DNA from: Candidatus Aminicenantota bacterium | GTDB taxonomy: Bacteria > Acidobacteriota > Aminicenantia > S016-38 | Assembly (NCBI GenBank): GCA_027068075.1 | Contig: JAMOUJ010000005.1 | Location: 186,001-250,000 of the forward strand | DNA: 64,000 nt | Direction of reading: 5' to 3' | In this document: one piece after another, positions 8,976 through 17,193 of the stretch | Layout of the letters: the number at the start of each line of letters is the position of its first letter | How positions within the stretch are numbered: position 1 is the first letter of the stretch | Translations under genes and position numbers: made by a program | Notes under the pieces: generated by a model | Told to the model about the DNA's origin: nothing | Seen by the model: the letters and a program-made list of their open reading frames with translations, nothing else | Databases searched by the model: none

Positions 8976-8981
8976 ATTATA
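8976..8981 (-). promoter_or_regulatory. -10 box of tRNA-Leu promoter
   Basis: TATAAT on the minus strand, 5 nt upstream of the tRNA-Leu 5' end. The -35 region at 17-18 nt spacing matches the consensus poorly. It may also drive the histidine kinase and regulator genes that follow. Confidence 0.6.
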
Positions 8982-9002
8982 CCATAATTCAAAAATTTGA
9001 AA

Positions 9003-10982
9003 CTACCTCCGGAGATGAGATTCAAACCAGGAGAGCACCTCCTGCCACCACACCTTCCTGTTCCGGGGCTTTACCACGAAGTGATATTCGTCGTGGAAAA
9101 ACAGAAGTTTAGCGTCAACGCCCATCTCTTTAAGGGCTGTGAAGAATTGAAGGGATTGGGTGTAGGGGACCCTGTAGTCGTGCTCCCCTGCCACCACCAG
9201 ACAGGGGGTTTTAAAATTCTTCACATAGGTGGAGGGGGACCACTTCCTGTAAACCTCCGGCACCTCCCAGGGAACCCCTCCGAACTCCCAGCGGGGAAAC
9301 CACAGTTCCTCGGTGGCCCCGTACATGCTGGGGAGATCGTATACCCCGGCGTGGGAAACCAGAGCCTTAAACAGGCCGGGATTGTGGCCTTCAATCCAGT
9401 CAATCATATACCCCCCGTAGGATGCCCCGGCGGCCCCTATTCTTTGAGGGTCTATAAAGGAGTAATTCTTGATGGCGTACTTCATCCCCAGGATTATGTC
9501 CTGGTAGGGCTTACCTCCCCAGTCCCTGTTTATGCTGTCGGTAAACCTTATCCCGTATCCCTTGGAGCCGTGAAAGTTCACCATGACCACCACATACCCC
9601 GGCGAGGCGAACATGGATATGTTCCACCGGGGGTGAAAATCGTCTCCCCACATCCCCTGGGGTCCCCCGTGAATGAGCATTATGGTGGGGTATTTTTTAT
9701 CCGGGGAAAAACTCGGAGGCTTCACCAAAAATCCCTGAACCCTATCCCCTCCGCTTCCCCGGAACCAAAAGGTCTCCAGAGGGTTCATCTCAACGCCCTG
9801 GAGCACCTCGGCGTTTATGGAGGTAAGGCGCCTAACCTTGCCGGAAGAAAGGTCCAGGGAATAGATTTCCGGGGCCCTGTTCACGGCCTCGTCGGTGAAA
9901 AACAACCTTCCCCGGGAGTAGGTCAGGTTCTTGGCGTAAACCCTGTCCAGGATTTTATTAACCCTTCCCTCCAGGTCCACGGAATATATAGGATGATAAC
10001 CCTGATCGTAGGCGGTGAAATAAAATCGGCCGTCCCCCCAGAGGAAATCCACAATGTGCCTGTCCAGGGAAGCGGTGAGGTTTCTCTCGCCCCTGGAGGT
10101 CTTTATGAAGATCTCCGTCTGGTCCGATTCGTATCCCGGCCGGCGCATTTTTAGCCACGCCAACCCGTGGGGGGTGGGAACGGGGCCTGCATCGTTACCC
10201 CTTCCCCGGGTAATTTTCCTCAAGGAAGAGGTCTTAAGGTCGTAGAAAAATACATCGTTGTTGGTGGAAAGGGCGGGCTCGGGGTCCGGATTCATCACGA
10301 GATAGACCCCACCATCTCCAAATACGAAGTCGTGGGAAGTTCCCAGGTCCAGGGGAGGACAATCCCTGGAAAGCCCCTGCATGAGGTCCTTCAAAACCTT
10401 CCCGTCCCTGCGGGCCAGGAAAACATGGGAATAAAGCCCCTCCCTCCACTGATTCCATACCCGGTAAAAAAGTTTTCGGGTGGTAAACCATTTTCGCTTT
10501 CCCTTTTCTGTCAATTTCTCTCCAAGGTCCTTAAAGTCCTTGTAAGAAGGAGGGACATCGGCGGAAAACAGAATGTATTTTCCGTCGGGGGAAAAGCGGA
10601 AGTCCGAAATATCCGCCGGGAAATCCAGGAGGACCCTGGCCTCACCGCCGCGGCGGGGGAGGATGTAAACTTTAACCCTGCCGTCCCTGGCGGAAAGAAA
10701 GGCCAGGTCCCCCTCCGGGGTAAACCTGGGTGAAAAATCCTTCCCCGAGGAAGCCGCCTTCCAGTAATTTCCCGTCTTTAAATCCATAAGATAAACGAAG
10801 GAAAGATTCCTGTTTTCCTTGATGGAAGGGGTGGAAACCACGAAGGCCAACACTTCCCCGTCTGGGGAAACCTGAAGATCCCTTATCTGGGAAACCCGGA
10901 TGAAATCTTCAAACTTAAGTCTTTTGCCAAAACTCCATCCGCTTAAAATCAACACGAGTAAAATTGCCATTCTTTTTTTCAT
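9003..10982 (-). CDS. S9 family peptidase (prolyl oligopeptidase / acylaminoacyl-peptidase type), exported
   Basis: A serine peptidase of 659 residues from the chosen start. A signal peptide (MKKRMAILLVLILSGWSFG) leads into a beta-propeller with WD40/PD40-like blades (VSPDGEVLAFV, FSPDGKYILFSAD). The C-terminal alpha/beta-hydrolase domain carries the nucleophile in GASYGGYM, the acid in AGEHDYRVP and the histidine in HDEYHFV. It degrades peptides, probably in the periplasm. The ORF track extends 28 residues further upstream; I chose the internal ATG because AAAGGAGGTGG lies directly before it and the signal peptide begins there. It is divergent from rpsO. Confidence 0.92.
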   Translation of the reverse strand: MKKRMAILLVLILSGWSFGKRLKFEDFIRVSQIRDLQVSPDGEVLAFVVSTPSIKENRNLSFVYLMDLKTGNYWKAASSGKDFSPRFTPEGDLAFLSARDGRVKVYILPRRGGEARVLLDFPADISDFRFSPDGKYILFSADVPPSYKDFKDLGEKLTEKGKRKWFTTRKLFYRVWNQWREGLYSHVFLARRDGKVLKDLMQGLSRDCPPLDLGTSHDFVFGDGGVYLVMNPDPEPALSTNNDVFFYDLKTSSLRKITRGRGNDAGPVPTPHGLAWLKMRRPGYESDQTEIFIKTSRGERNLTASLDRHIVDFLWGDGRFYFTAYDQGYHPIYSVDLEGRVNKILDRVYAKNLTYSRGRLFFTDEAVNRAPEIYSLDLSSGKVRRLTSINAEVLQGVEMNPLETFWFRGSGGDRVQGFLVKPPSFSPDKKYPTIMLIHGGPQGMWGDDFHPRWNISMFASPGYVVVMVNFHGSKGYGIRFTDSINRDWGGKPYQDIILGMKYAIKNYSFIDPQRIGAAGASYGGYMIDWIEGHNPGLFKALVSHAGVYDLPSMYGATEELWFPRWEFGGVPWEVPEVYRKWSPSTYVKNFKTPCLVVAGEHDYRVPYTQSLQFFTALKEMGVDAKLLFFHDEYHFVVKPRNRKVWWQEVLSWFESHLRR

Positions 10983-11000
10983 AACCACCTCCTTTCCCCG

Positions 11001-11029
11001 TTGAAAAGGGGACAGATTTATTTTATAAT
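11001..11029 (+). promoter_or_regulatory. Sigma-70-type promoter of rpsO-pnp
   Basis: TTGAAA at 11001-11006 and TATAAT at 11024-11029, with a 17-nt spacer. An SD (AAAGGAGGG) and a TTG start follow. On the opposite strand a TTGAAA with a TAAAAT-like box about 16 nt away could serve the S9 peptidase. Confidence 0.8.
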
Positions 11030-11059
11030 TAAGAGTAAACTTTTCAAAGGAGGGAAAAA

Positions 11060-11329
11060 TTGGCATTACCCAAGGAAGAAAAGGAGAGGATCATCAAGGA
11101 ATTTCAACTTCACGATAAGGATTCCGGATCCCCTGAGGTTCAGATTGCCCTGCTTACCGAAAGGATAAAAAGGCTGACCGAACACTTCAAGGTTCACAAA
11201 AAGGATTACCACTCCCGGAGGGGAATGATGATGCTCATCGGACAGAGAAGGCGGCTCCTCAACTACCTGAAGAAAACCGACTTCAACCGCTACAGAGAGG
11301 TCATCAAGAGGCTGGGACTGAGGAAGTAA
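11060..11329 (+). CDS. rpsO: 30S ribosomal protein S15
   Basis: 89 residues, the normal length for uS15, which binds 16S rRNA in the platform of the small subunit. The family blocks are clear: [37 protein letters not shown] and the C-terminal [12 protein letters not shown] with a final basic helix. Translation starts at TTG behind a strong SD (AAAGGAGGG). It is followed 4 nt later by pnp, the widely conserved rpsO-pnp arrangement. In other bacteria S15 represses its own mRNA; no such structure was identified here. Confidence 0.97.
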   Translation: MALPKEEKERIIKEFQLHDKDSGSPEVQIALLTERIKRLTEHFKVHKKDYHSRRGMMMLIGQRRRLLNYLKKTDFNRYREVIKRLGLRK

Positions 11330-11333
11330 GACT

Positions 11334-13511
11334 ATGCAGGAAGAAAAAATAGAAATAGAGGTAGGAGGAAGAACTCTCAGCATCTCCACGGGAAAACTGG
11401 CGAAACAGGCCAACGGTTCGGTGGTGATCAAATACGGCGAAACCATGGTTCTGGTCACCGCCACCTCATCCAAAAAGGAAAGGGAAGGGGTGGACTTTTT
11501 GCCCCTCCTGGTGGATTACAGGGAAAACACCTACGCCGCAGGGAAAATACCGGGCGGATTCTTCAAGAGGGAGGGAAAACCCACCGAGAGGGAAGTCACC
11601 ACCAGCCGGCTTATTGACAGGCCCATCCGCCCCCTTTTCCCCAACGGATATCACTACGACACCCAGATAGTAGTATCCCTCCTGAGTTTTGACCGGGAGA
11701 ACGAACCCGATGTCCTGGGGATCATAGGGGCCTCCGCCTCTCTCATGATCTCGGACATACCATATACCATTCCCATAGCAGCGGTAAGGATAGGCTACAT
11801 AAACGACGAGTTCGTAATCAACCCCACGAATTCTCAACTCCAGGACTCCAAGATTAACCTGGTGGTGGCGGGCTCCAAAGAGGGAATAGTGATGGTGGAG
11901 GCCGGGGCCAACCAGGTTTCCGAAGAATTCCTGGTGGAAGCCTTCCAGAGGGCCCATGAGGAGATAAAGAGGATCGTGGAGGCCATAGAGGACCTCACCG
12001 CAAGATGCGGGAAAGAAAAAATGGATTTCCAGGAGGAGGTCCTCCCCGAAGATGAACTTAAGGCCGTTGAAGAAAAAATAGGCCAGGAATTGAAACAGGC
12101 CATAAACATTGAAGGCAAATTGAACAAGGAAAGGGCCATAGCCGAACTCAAGGAAAAGTTCTTAGAGGAATTCCCCGAAGAGGAACAAGAAATTCAGGGC
12201 AAACTTTTTGACGAAGTGAAGAAGAGAATCTTCCGCCGACAGGTTCTTGACGAGAGGAAAAGACCTGACGGAAGGGCCTTTGACGAGGTAAGACCTCTTC
12301 ACATAGAGGTGGGGATTCTCCCCAGGGCCCACGGTTCAGCCCTTTTCCAGAGGGGAGAAACCCAAGCCCTGGTAACCACCACCCTGGGAACCTTTGAGGA
12401 CATCCAGCGTCTGGACCTTCTCCAGGGCGAGGACTTCAAGAGGTTCATGCTACATTACAACTTCCCGCCCTTTTCCGTGGGAGAAGTCTCCCCGCTGAGG
12501 TCCCCATCCAGAAGGGAAATAGGCCACGGAGCCCTGGCGGAAAGGGCTCTCAGGCCCGCCATACCGTCGGAGGAAGAATTCCCCTACACCATGAGGGTGG
12601 TTTCCGACATCCTGGAGTCCAACGGCTCCTCCTCCATGGCCACCGTGTGCGGCGGATGCCTCTCCCTGATGGACGCCGGCGTTCCCCTGAAGTATCCCGT
12701 GGCAGGAATCGCCATGGGCCTTATATACGACAGCGAGGATAAATACGCCATACTCACCGACATCGCAGGGCTGGAGGACCACTACGGCGACATGGACTTT
12801 AAGGTGGCGGGTTCCAGGGAAGGGATAACCGCCCTGCAGATGGACATCAAAATAAAGAATGTCTCCTACGAAATACTGAGGAAGGCCCTGAACCAGGCCA
12901 AGGAAGCCCGTCTCTATGTCCTGGAGAAAATGCTGGAAGTTCTCCCTGAGCCCAGGAACCACATATCCCAGCACGCTCCCAGGATAATAATCCTCCACAT
13001 AAACCCTGCCAAGATAAAGGATCTGATAGGTCCGGCGGGCAGGACCATAAAGGGGATAATTGAAAGAACGGGAGCCAAGATAAACATAGAGCAGGACGGG
13101 AGCGTAACCATAGCCGCCGACACCGCAGAGGAGGCCGAGGCCGCCAAAAAGGCGGTGGAAGAATTAACCCAAAGCGCAGAGGTGGGAAAGATTTACATAG
13201 GGAAGGTGGTAAGGATAGAGGACTACGGAGCCTTTATTGAAATTCTCCCCAATGTGATAGGACTCCTTCACATCTCCGAAATCTCCCACCGGAGGGTAAG
13301 GAGCGTCAGGGATGTGCTGAAGGAGGGCCAGGAAGTGGTGGTGAAGGTCATCGCCAAGGACGAACACGACAGGATAAAACTCTCCAAGAAGGTTCTGGAA
13401 GAACCGGAAGAGGGGGAAGAGGAAAGGGAGGAGAGGAGATATCGTCCCAGGGACAACCGCCGCAGGGGACACGGCCACCGAAGAAGGCCCCCCAGGAGAA
13501 ATGAAAAATAA
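11334..13511 (+). CDS. pnp: Polyribonucleotide nucleotidyltransferase (PNPase)
   Basis: A 725-residue phosphorolytic 3'-5' exoribonuclease, the core of the RNA degradosome. Two RNase PH-like domains (FFKREGKPTEREVTTSRL in the first, GHGALAERALRPAIP in the second) flank a helical linker. They are followed by a KH domain (KIKDLIGPAGRTIKGI) and an S1 domain (GKVVRIEDYGAFIEI). The tail after S1 is highly charged, acidic and then arginine-rich, as in many PNPases. The 3' end overlaps the first pseudopilin gene by 11 nt, so pnp appears to be the promoter-proximal part of a longer operon running to lpxB. Confidence 0.97.
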   Translation: MQEEKIEIEVGGRTLSISTGKLAKQANGSVVIKYGETMVLVTATSSKKEREGVDFLPLLVDYRENTYAAGKIPGGFFKREGKPTEREVTTSRLIDRPIRPLFPNGYHYDTQIVVSLLSFDRENEPDVLGIIGASASLMISDIPYTIPIAAVRIGYINDEFVINPTNSQLQDSKINLVVAGSKEGIVMVEAGANQVSEEFLVEAFQRAHEEIKRIVEAIEDLTARCGKEKMDFQEEVLPEDELKAVEEKIGQELKQAINIEGKLNKERAIAELKEKFLEEFPEEEQEIQGKLFDEVKKRIFRRQVLDERKRPDGRAFDEVRPLHIEVGILPRAHGSALFQRGETQALVTTTLGTFEDIQRLDLLQGEDFKRFMLHYNFPPFSVGEVSPLRSPSRREIGHGALAERALRPAIPSEEEFPYTMRVVSDILESNGSSSMATVCGGCLSLMDAGVPLKYPVAGIAMGLIYDSEDKYAILTDIAGLEDHYGDMDFKVAGSREGITALQMDIKIKNVSYEILRKALNQAKEARLYVLEKMLEVLPEPRNHISQHAPRIIILHINPAKIKDLIGPAGRTIKGIIERTGAKINIEQDGSVTIAADTAEEAEAAKKAVEELTQSAEVGKIYIGKVVRIEDYGAFIEILPNVIGLLHISEISHRRVRSVRDVLKEGQEVVVKVIAKDEHDRIKLSKKVLEEPEEGEEEREERRYRPRDNRRRGHGHRRRPPRRNEK

Positions 13512-13959
13512 AGGCTTCACCTATGTAGAACTGATAGCCGTGGCCGCCATTCTCTCGGTTCTGGCCATGGTGGTAATCCCCCTTTCGTACACGGTGGTGA
13601 AGAAGAAAAAGGAAATAGAACTCATGTACGCCCTGAGGACCATAAGAACCGCCATAGACGAATACAAAAAACTCGCCGATGCGAAGAAGATAAAAATTGA
13701 AGACCCCCAGACGACTTTGGGGTACCCCCCCACCCTGGAAACCCTGGTGGAGGGCGTGGAGGCCACGGACAAAAAGGGGCTGAAGATAAAACTTCTCAGA
13801 AGGATCCCCTGGGACCCCATGACGGAATCCTTTGACTGGGGACTGCGGTCCTACCAGGACGAACCGGACTCGGAGGCCTGGGGGGGGCAGAATGTATACG
13901 ATGTCTACACCAGGTCCCTGGAGGTGGGTTTAAATGGGATACCTTACAAAAAATGGTAG
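13501..13959 (+). CDS. Type II secretion/type IV pilus-like pseudopilin (GspG-like)
   Basis: 152 residues. A class III prepilin N-terminus KG^FTYVEL has a short leader, Gly at -1, Phe at +1 and Glu at +5, followed by a hydrophobic helix of about 20 residues. The globular part contains blocks resembling major pseudopilins (PPTLETLVEGVE, RRIPWDPMT). Such proteins are cleaved by a prepilin peptidase and assembled into short pilus-like fibres by an ATPase and platform protein, none of which is in this window. The start overlaps the end of pnp by 11 nt. Confidence 0.85.
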   Translation: MKNKGFTYVELIAVAAILSVLAMVVIPLSYTVVKKKKEIELMYALRTIRTAIDEYKKLADAKKIKIEDPQTTLGYPPTLETLVEGVEATDKKGLKIKLLRRIPWDPMTESFDWGLRSYQDEPDSEAWGGQNVYDVYTRSLEVGLNGIPYKKW

Positions 13960-14341
13960 GGGGTTTACCCTTTTAGAACTTCTGGTGGTGATGACCATAA
14001 TCGGAATTCTGGCGGCCATCGCCATCCCTAATTACTACAATTCAACCAGGAAGGCCAGGGAAGCCGCCCTCAGGGAAGACCTGTTCCAAATGAGAAAACT
14101 CATCCAGCAGTTTAAGTTGGACAAAGGCAGATATCCCCAATCCCTCCAGGAGTTGGTGGAGGAAAAATACCTGAGGGCCATCCCCGTGGACCCCATTACG
14201 GGCTCCGCCGACACATGGGAAGTAGTTCAGGAAGAACTCAGCCTGGAGGAACTGGCCGAGGGGAAAATCCCGGGGATCATTGATGTCAGGTCCGGATCCG
14301 ATAAACTCTCCACCGAGGGAACCCCATACAACCAGTGGTGA
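13934..14341 (+). CDS. Type II secretion/type IV pilus-like pseudopilin (GspG-like)
   Basis: 135 residues with a textbook prepilin start, RG^FTLLELLVVMTIIGILAAIAIPNY, including Glu+5. The body carries GRYPQSLQELVEEKYLRAIPVDPITG, typical of GspG-type major pseudopilins (calcium-site region). It overlaps the preceding pseudopilin gene by 26 nt and the next by 1 nt. The three genes look like a duplicated set made as one unit. Substrate and partner machinery are not encoded nearby. Confidence 0.9.
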   Translation: MGYLTKNGRGFTLLELLVVMTIIGILAAIAIPNYYNSTRKAREAALREDLFQMRKLIQQFKLDKGRYPQSLQELVEEKYLRAIPVDPITGSADTWEVVQEELSLEELAEGKIPGIIDVRSGSDKLSTEGTPYNQW

Positions 14342-14823
14342 TGCAAAGAGGTTATACCTTTATAACGGTAATTTTCATCCTCTTCATGGTGACCCTTTCC
14401 ATGATGGTGGCCGTTCCCGTGTGGGAAACCCAGATAAGAAGAAACATGGAAAAGGAGGCCATATTCCGGGGAACCCGCATAGTGGAAGCCATCGGAAAAT
14501 ACATAAAAAAACATCCGGGAAAACTCCCCAGAAATCTCCACCAACTGGTGAAGGAAAAATTCCTCCGGAAGAGGTGGAGGGATCCCCTTTCCCGGGGAAA
14601 CTGGTATCTAATTATGCTTCCCCAGGTCCCCAACCCGGATTTCGTGTATTTAGTCAAGGAAGAGGAGGCCGGGGAGTTTCCTCACCCTGCCCTCATAGGC
14701 GTGGCGCCCAGGGCCCAGGGAGAATCGGTGATAATCTACGAGGGCAGTTCTCAATACGAAAACTGGCTTTTCATGCTTAAGTTTAGCGACAAAAAATTAC
14801 GGAAAAAGTATTGGAGAAAATAA
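14341..14823 (+). CDS. Divergent pseudopilin-like protein
   Basis: About 160 residues. It keeps the prepilin layout (RG^YTFITVIFILFMVTLSMMV), a positively charged lumenal part and the block KLPRNLHQLVKEKFLRKRWRDP, parallel to LQELVEEKYLRAIPVDP of its neighbour. The conserved Glu+5 is replaced by Thr, as seen in tip-type minor pseudopilins (GspK-like). I chose the ATG at 14341, which overlaps the previous TGA; the ORF track begins 6 nt earlier with GTG GTG. The 3' end overlaps lpxB by 13 nt. Confidence 0.72.
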   Translation: MQRGYTFITVIFILFMVTLSMMVAVPVWETQIRRNMEKEAIFRGTRIVEAIGKYIKKHPGKLPRNLHQLVKEKFLRKRWRDPLSRGNWYLIMLPQVPNPDFVYLVKEEEAGEFPHPALIGVAPRAQGESVIIYEGSSQYENWLFMLKFSDKKLRKKYWRK

Positions 14824-15950
14824 TCTTCCTATCCGCCGGTGAATACTCCGCCGACCTCTGGGGTTCCGCTCTCCTGAGGGAACTTTCCCTTCCCGCCTTC
14901 GGAATAGGAGGGGAAAATCTTAGACAAGCGGGGCTGGAAGTTCTTTATCCCATGGAGGAACTCCAGTGGGGCGGGATCTTTGAACTTATCCCCCATCTGA
15001 AAAAAATAAGGAACCTCCTAAAGGAACTCACCGGGGAAATAATCCGGAGGCGGCCGGCGGCCCTGGTCTTGATTGACCTTCCGGACTTCCACCTCATGCT
15101 GGCGAAAAGGGTAAAGAAAAGGATGAACATCCCGGTGGTGCACTATGTAAGCCCCACGGTGTGGGCGTGGAGGAGGGGAAGGATCAAAAGGGTAAAGGAG
15201 GTGGTGGACCTGGAACTTCTCATATATCCCTTTGAACGGGAAATCTACCGGAAATGGAAAATCCCCCACTGTTTCGTTGGCCATCCCGGCATGGAAAGGG
15301 TGAAGCCGGAGGTTTCCAGGGAAGAGTTCTCCAGGGTTTACGGCACGGATAACTTCATCCTCCTCCTTCCCGGGAGCAGACCCCTGGAGGTAAAAAACCA
15401 CATGCCCACCTTGCTGGAATTTACCAGGGTCTTCAGGGAAAGAAACCCGGAGGTAGCAGTCCTCCTGGGGGTGGCACCCACCGTCAAAGGGGTCCTCACC
15501 AGATATTCCCTGGAGGGAATAATCCCCGTGGAGGAACACCGCTACGCCGCCATGGCCTACGCCCGGGCGGTACTCTCGGCTTCGGGGACCGCCACCCTGG
15601 AAACTGCCTTTCTTAAAACCCCCCTCATAGTGTTCTATCGGGTCCCGCTTTTAACCTACGCCGTCTTAAAGCCTCTGATAAAACTTGAGAAGTACTCCAT
15701 CGTGAACATCCTGGCGGGGAAGGAAATAGCCCGGGAGTTTTTCCAGTGGGACTTTACCCCCCGGAATCTCCTTGAGGAAACAGAAAGAATTTTGAGGGAC
15801 GAAAATTATCGGGAGGAGATCCGGCGGCAAATGGAGAGAATAAAGGGTATGTTTCCTTCCACCCCGGCCTCCCGAAGGGCTGCCGAAGCCATCAGGTCCC
15901 TCCTTGAAGAAGGACCTGGGAAGATGGGTGAAGTCTGTAGGGAAACCTGA
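14811..15950 (+). CDS. lpxB: Lipid-A-disaccharide synthase
   Basis: A 379-residue GT19 glycosyltransferase that joins UDP-diacylglucosamine and lipid X into the lipid A disaccharide at the inner membrane. The N-terminal SAGEYSADLWG corresponds to AGExSGD of E. coli LpxB. YVSPTVWAWRRGRIKRV, CFVGHPGMERV, LLLPGSRPLEVKNH and SASGTATLETAF are all family blocks. The TTG start overlaps the upstream pilin-like gene by 13 nt. It is separated from the other lpx genes, which lie on the opposite strand 3 kb away. Its 3' end overlaps the convergent DUF362 gene by 59 nt. Confidence 0.94.
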   Translation: MEKIIFLSAGEYSADLWGSALLRELSLPAFGIGGENLRQAGLEVLYPMEELQWGGIFELIPHLKKIRNLLKELTGEIIRRRPAALVLIDLPDFHLMLAKRVKKRMNIPVVHYVSPTVWAWRRGRIKRVKEVVDLELLIYPFEREIYRKWKIPHCFVGHPGMERVKPEVSREEFSRVYGTDNFILLLPGSRPLEVKNHMPTLLEFTRVFRERNPEVAVLLGVAPTVKGVLTRYSLEGIIPVEEHRYAAMAYARAVLSASGTATLETAFLKTPLIVFYRVPLLTYAVLKPLIKLEKYSIVNILAGKEIAREFFQWDFTPRNLLEETERILRDENYREEIRRQMERIKGMFPSTPASRRAAEAIRSLLEEGPGKMGEVCRET

Positions 15951-16794
15951 ACTGACGGATTCTCTCCCTGGGTATGGTTTTCTCGTAGTTCATGCTGCCC
16001 AGTCCCCTTTCCTCCGCATATTTCAGGTAGTAAACCTTGGCCGGATCCACCCCGGCCAGGGCCGTGGCCAGGGAATCCACCATCACCAGGTCCGGGGAGA
16101 TGAGGGCCAGTTGGTGGAAAACCGGGGTTCCCTGAAGTGGTCCCCGACCCTCCACGGCGAAGAGTCCGTCCACTATCCCCACATGGGGTTTAAGGATGGA
16201 AATCACCCTGGCTATGTTCCGGGCGGCGAGTTTGTAATAGGGCCGGGGGTCTTCGGGCCAGAGTTTTCCCCCGTAGAGGAAGGCTCTGTCGGCGGGGTGG
16301 GTCATCTCAAAGGCCAGGTTGTCCAGGGTGGCGGACAGGACGAGAATGGGATGGGTTTTGGGCGGAGTAAAGGAGATCAGCAGGGAAGGCCTGAAAAGGG
16401 AAACCCTGATCTTTTTGGGGCCGTGGACCGTTTCCACCTCCACCCCTTCGTACTCTCCCTTCTCCAGAGGTAGGAGTTCAGCCCCCTCCCTCTTGGCGAA
16501 GGCGTATTTTAGCCTCTTAAAGGCCTCGTCGGTACCCTTTCCCTCCTTGTAGGCTTCATGGGAAGCCCCGGCGATTATCACCCTGGCGGAGGGGGAAACT
16601 TCCTTTATGAAGCGGGTAAGTTCCGCGGCGGCCTCAGCGTTGGTCATTTCGTATTTCCCCCTGAAACTCAGAAGGCTCACCACTATCCCCACCTCCTCCA
16701 CCCCCTCCAATTCCTTGGAAAAAAGCGACCTCTCCAGGAGTTTTCTTATGTTGAGAGGCCGCCGGCTTTCCCTTACTAAGGTTAACCTTTTCAT
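15892..16794 (-). CDS. DUF362 family protein
   Basis: A 300-residue conserved protein of unknown biochemical function. The DUF362 pattern is visible: SFTPPKTHPILVLSATLDNL matches the KTH...T..lKN block, and IVDGLFAVEGRGPLQGTP matches the D...EG.GP..G block. The family's frequent C-terminal ferredoxin domain is absent; no CxxCxxC motif is seen. The ATG at 16794 has no clear SD. It is the last gene of a minus-strand run, downstream of HU but separated from it by an intrinsic terminator. Its 3' end overlaps lpxB by 59 nt. Confidence 0.8.
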   Translation of the reverse strand: MKRLTLVRESRRPLNIRKLLERSLFSKELEGVEEVGIVVSLLSFRGKYEMTNAEAAAELTRFIKEVSPSARVIIAGASHEAYKEGKGTDEAFKRLKYAFAKREGAELLPLEKGEYEGVEVETVHGPKKIRVSLFRPSLLISFTPPKTHPILVLSATLDNLAFEMTHPADRAFLYGGKLWPEDPRPYYKLAARNIARVISILKPHVGIVDGLFAVEGRGPLQGTPVFHQLALISPDLVMVDSLATALAGVDPAKVYYLKYAEERGLGSMNYEKTIPRERIRQFRFPYRLHPSSQVLLQGGT

Positions 16795-16803
16795 TCCAGT
16801 GGG

Positions 16804-16839
16804 TATAAAAATACCCCCTCCCCGGGGGAGGGGGTATGG
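16804..16839 (-). terminator. Rho-independent terminator after the HU gene
   Basis: On the minus strand a GC-rich inverted repeat (ATACCCCCTCCCC / GGGGAGGGGGTAT) with a very short loop is followed by TTTTT, 1-2 nt past the HU stop codon. It is the clearest intrinsic terminator in the window. Confidence 0.85.
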
Positions 16840-16840
16840 A

Positions 16841-17113
16841 TTACTCAGAGTTTATTTTATCCTGGATTTTCTTGCCAAGTTTGGCCTTCAGAACCTCCTT
16901 GGCAGGTATCATTATTTTCTCCCCGGTCCTGGGATTTACTCCGTGTCTGGCCGCCCTCTTCACCTTGGTAATGGAGATGTATCCGGGAAGTATAACCCTT
17001 TCCCCCTTTGCCGCCGCCTCTCCTGCCTTTTCCAGAAAGAGTTTAACTACCTTCTTGGCCTCTGCCTGAGTTATTCCCAGTTCTGCGGCGATCTCTTTGA
17101 AAATCTTATCCAT
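16841..17113 (-). CDS. HU family DNA-binding protein
   Basis: 90 residues. A nucleoid-associated protein that bends DNA as a dimer. It carries the family signature region VNPRTGEKIMIPAKEV and the dimerisation core LPGYISITKVKRAARHG. The track start is a GTG 9 nt upstream, but AGGAGG overlaps that GTG and lies 8 nt before the ATG at 17113, which I therefore chose. It is a single-gene transcript with a consensus promoter upstream and a strong terminator downstream, consistent with abundant expression. Confidence 0.95.
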   Translation of the reverse strand: MDKIFKEIAAELGITQAEAKKVVKLFLEKAGEAAAKGERVILPGYISITKVKRAARHGVNPRTGEKIMIPAKEVLKAKLGKKIQDKINSE

Positions 17114-17146
17114 GCTTTTCACCTCCTGCGAAAATTTCCACCAGTA

Positions 17147-17175
17147 TTATAGACACAAGAGGGACTTTTTTCAAT
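17147..17175 (-). promoter_or_regulatory. Sigma-70-type promoter of the HU gene
   Basis: On the minus strand TTGAAA (17175-17170), a 17-nt spacer and TATAAT (17152-17147). One of the best promoters in the window. The upstream CTTTTTT-ATTG-AAAAAAG repeat is AT-only and a weak terminator candidate at best. Confidence 0.85.
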
Positions 17176-17193
17176 AAAAAAGCCATATCCCGG

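Noticed and set aside
8997-10154. 385-codon plus-strand ORF antisense to the S9 peptidase
   Set aside because: The opposite strand carries an intact catalytic triad and signal peptide; the ORF also has no SD or promoter.
10983-11066. 28-residue N-terminal extension of the S9 peptidase in the ORF track
   Set aside because: A strong SD and a normal signal peptide start at ATG 10982, and the extension runs through the rpsO promoter region.
16804-16839. GC-rich inverted repeat considered as an operator of the DUF362 gene
   Set aside because: It is followed by a T-run in the direction of HU transcription immediately after the HU stop, so it is best explained as a terminator.
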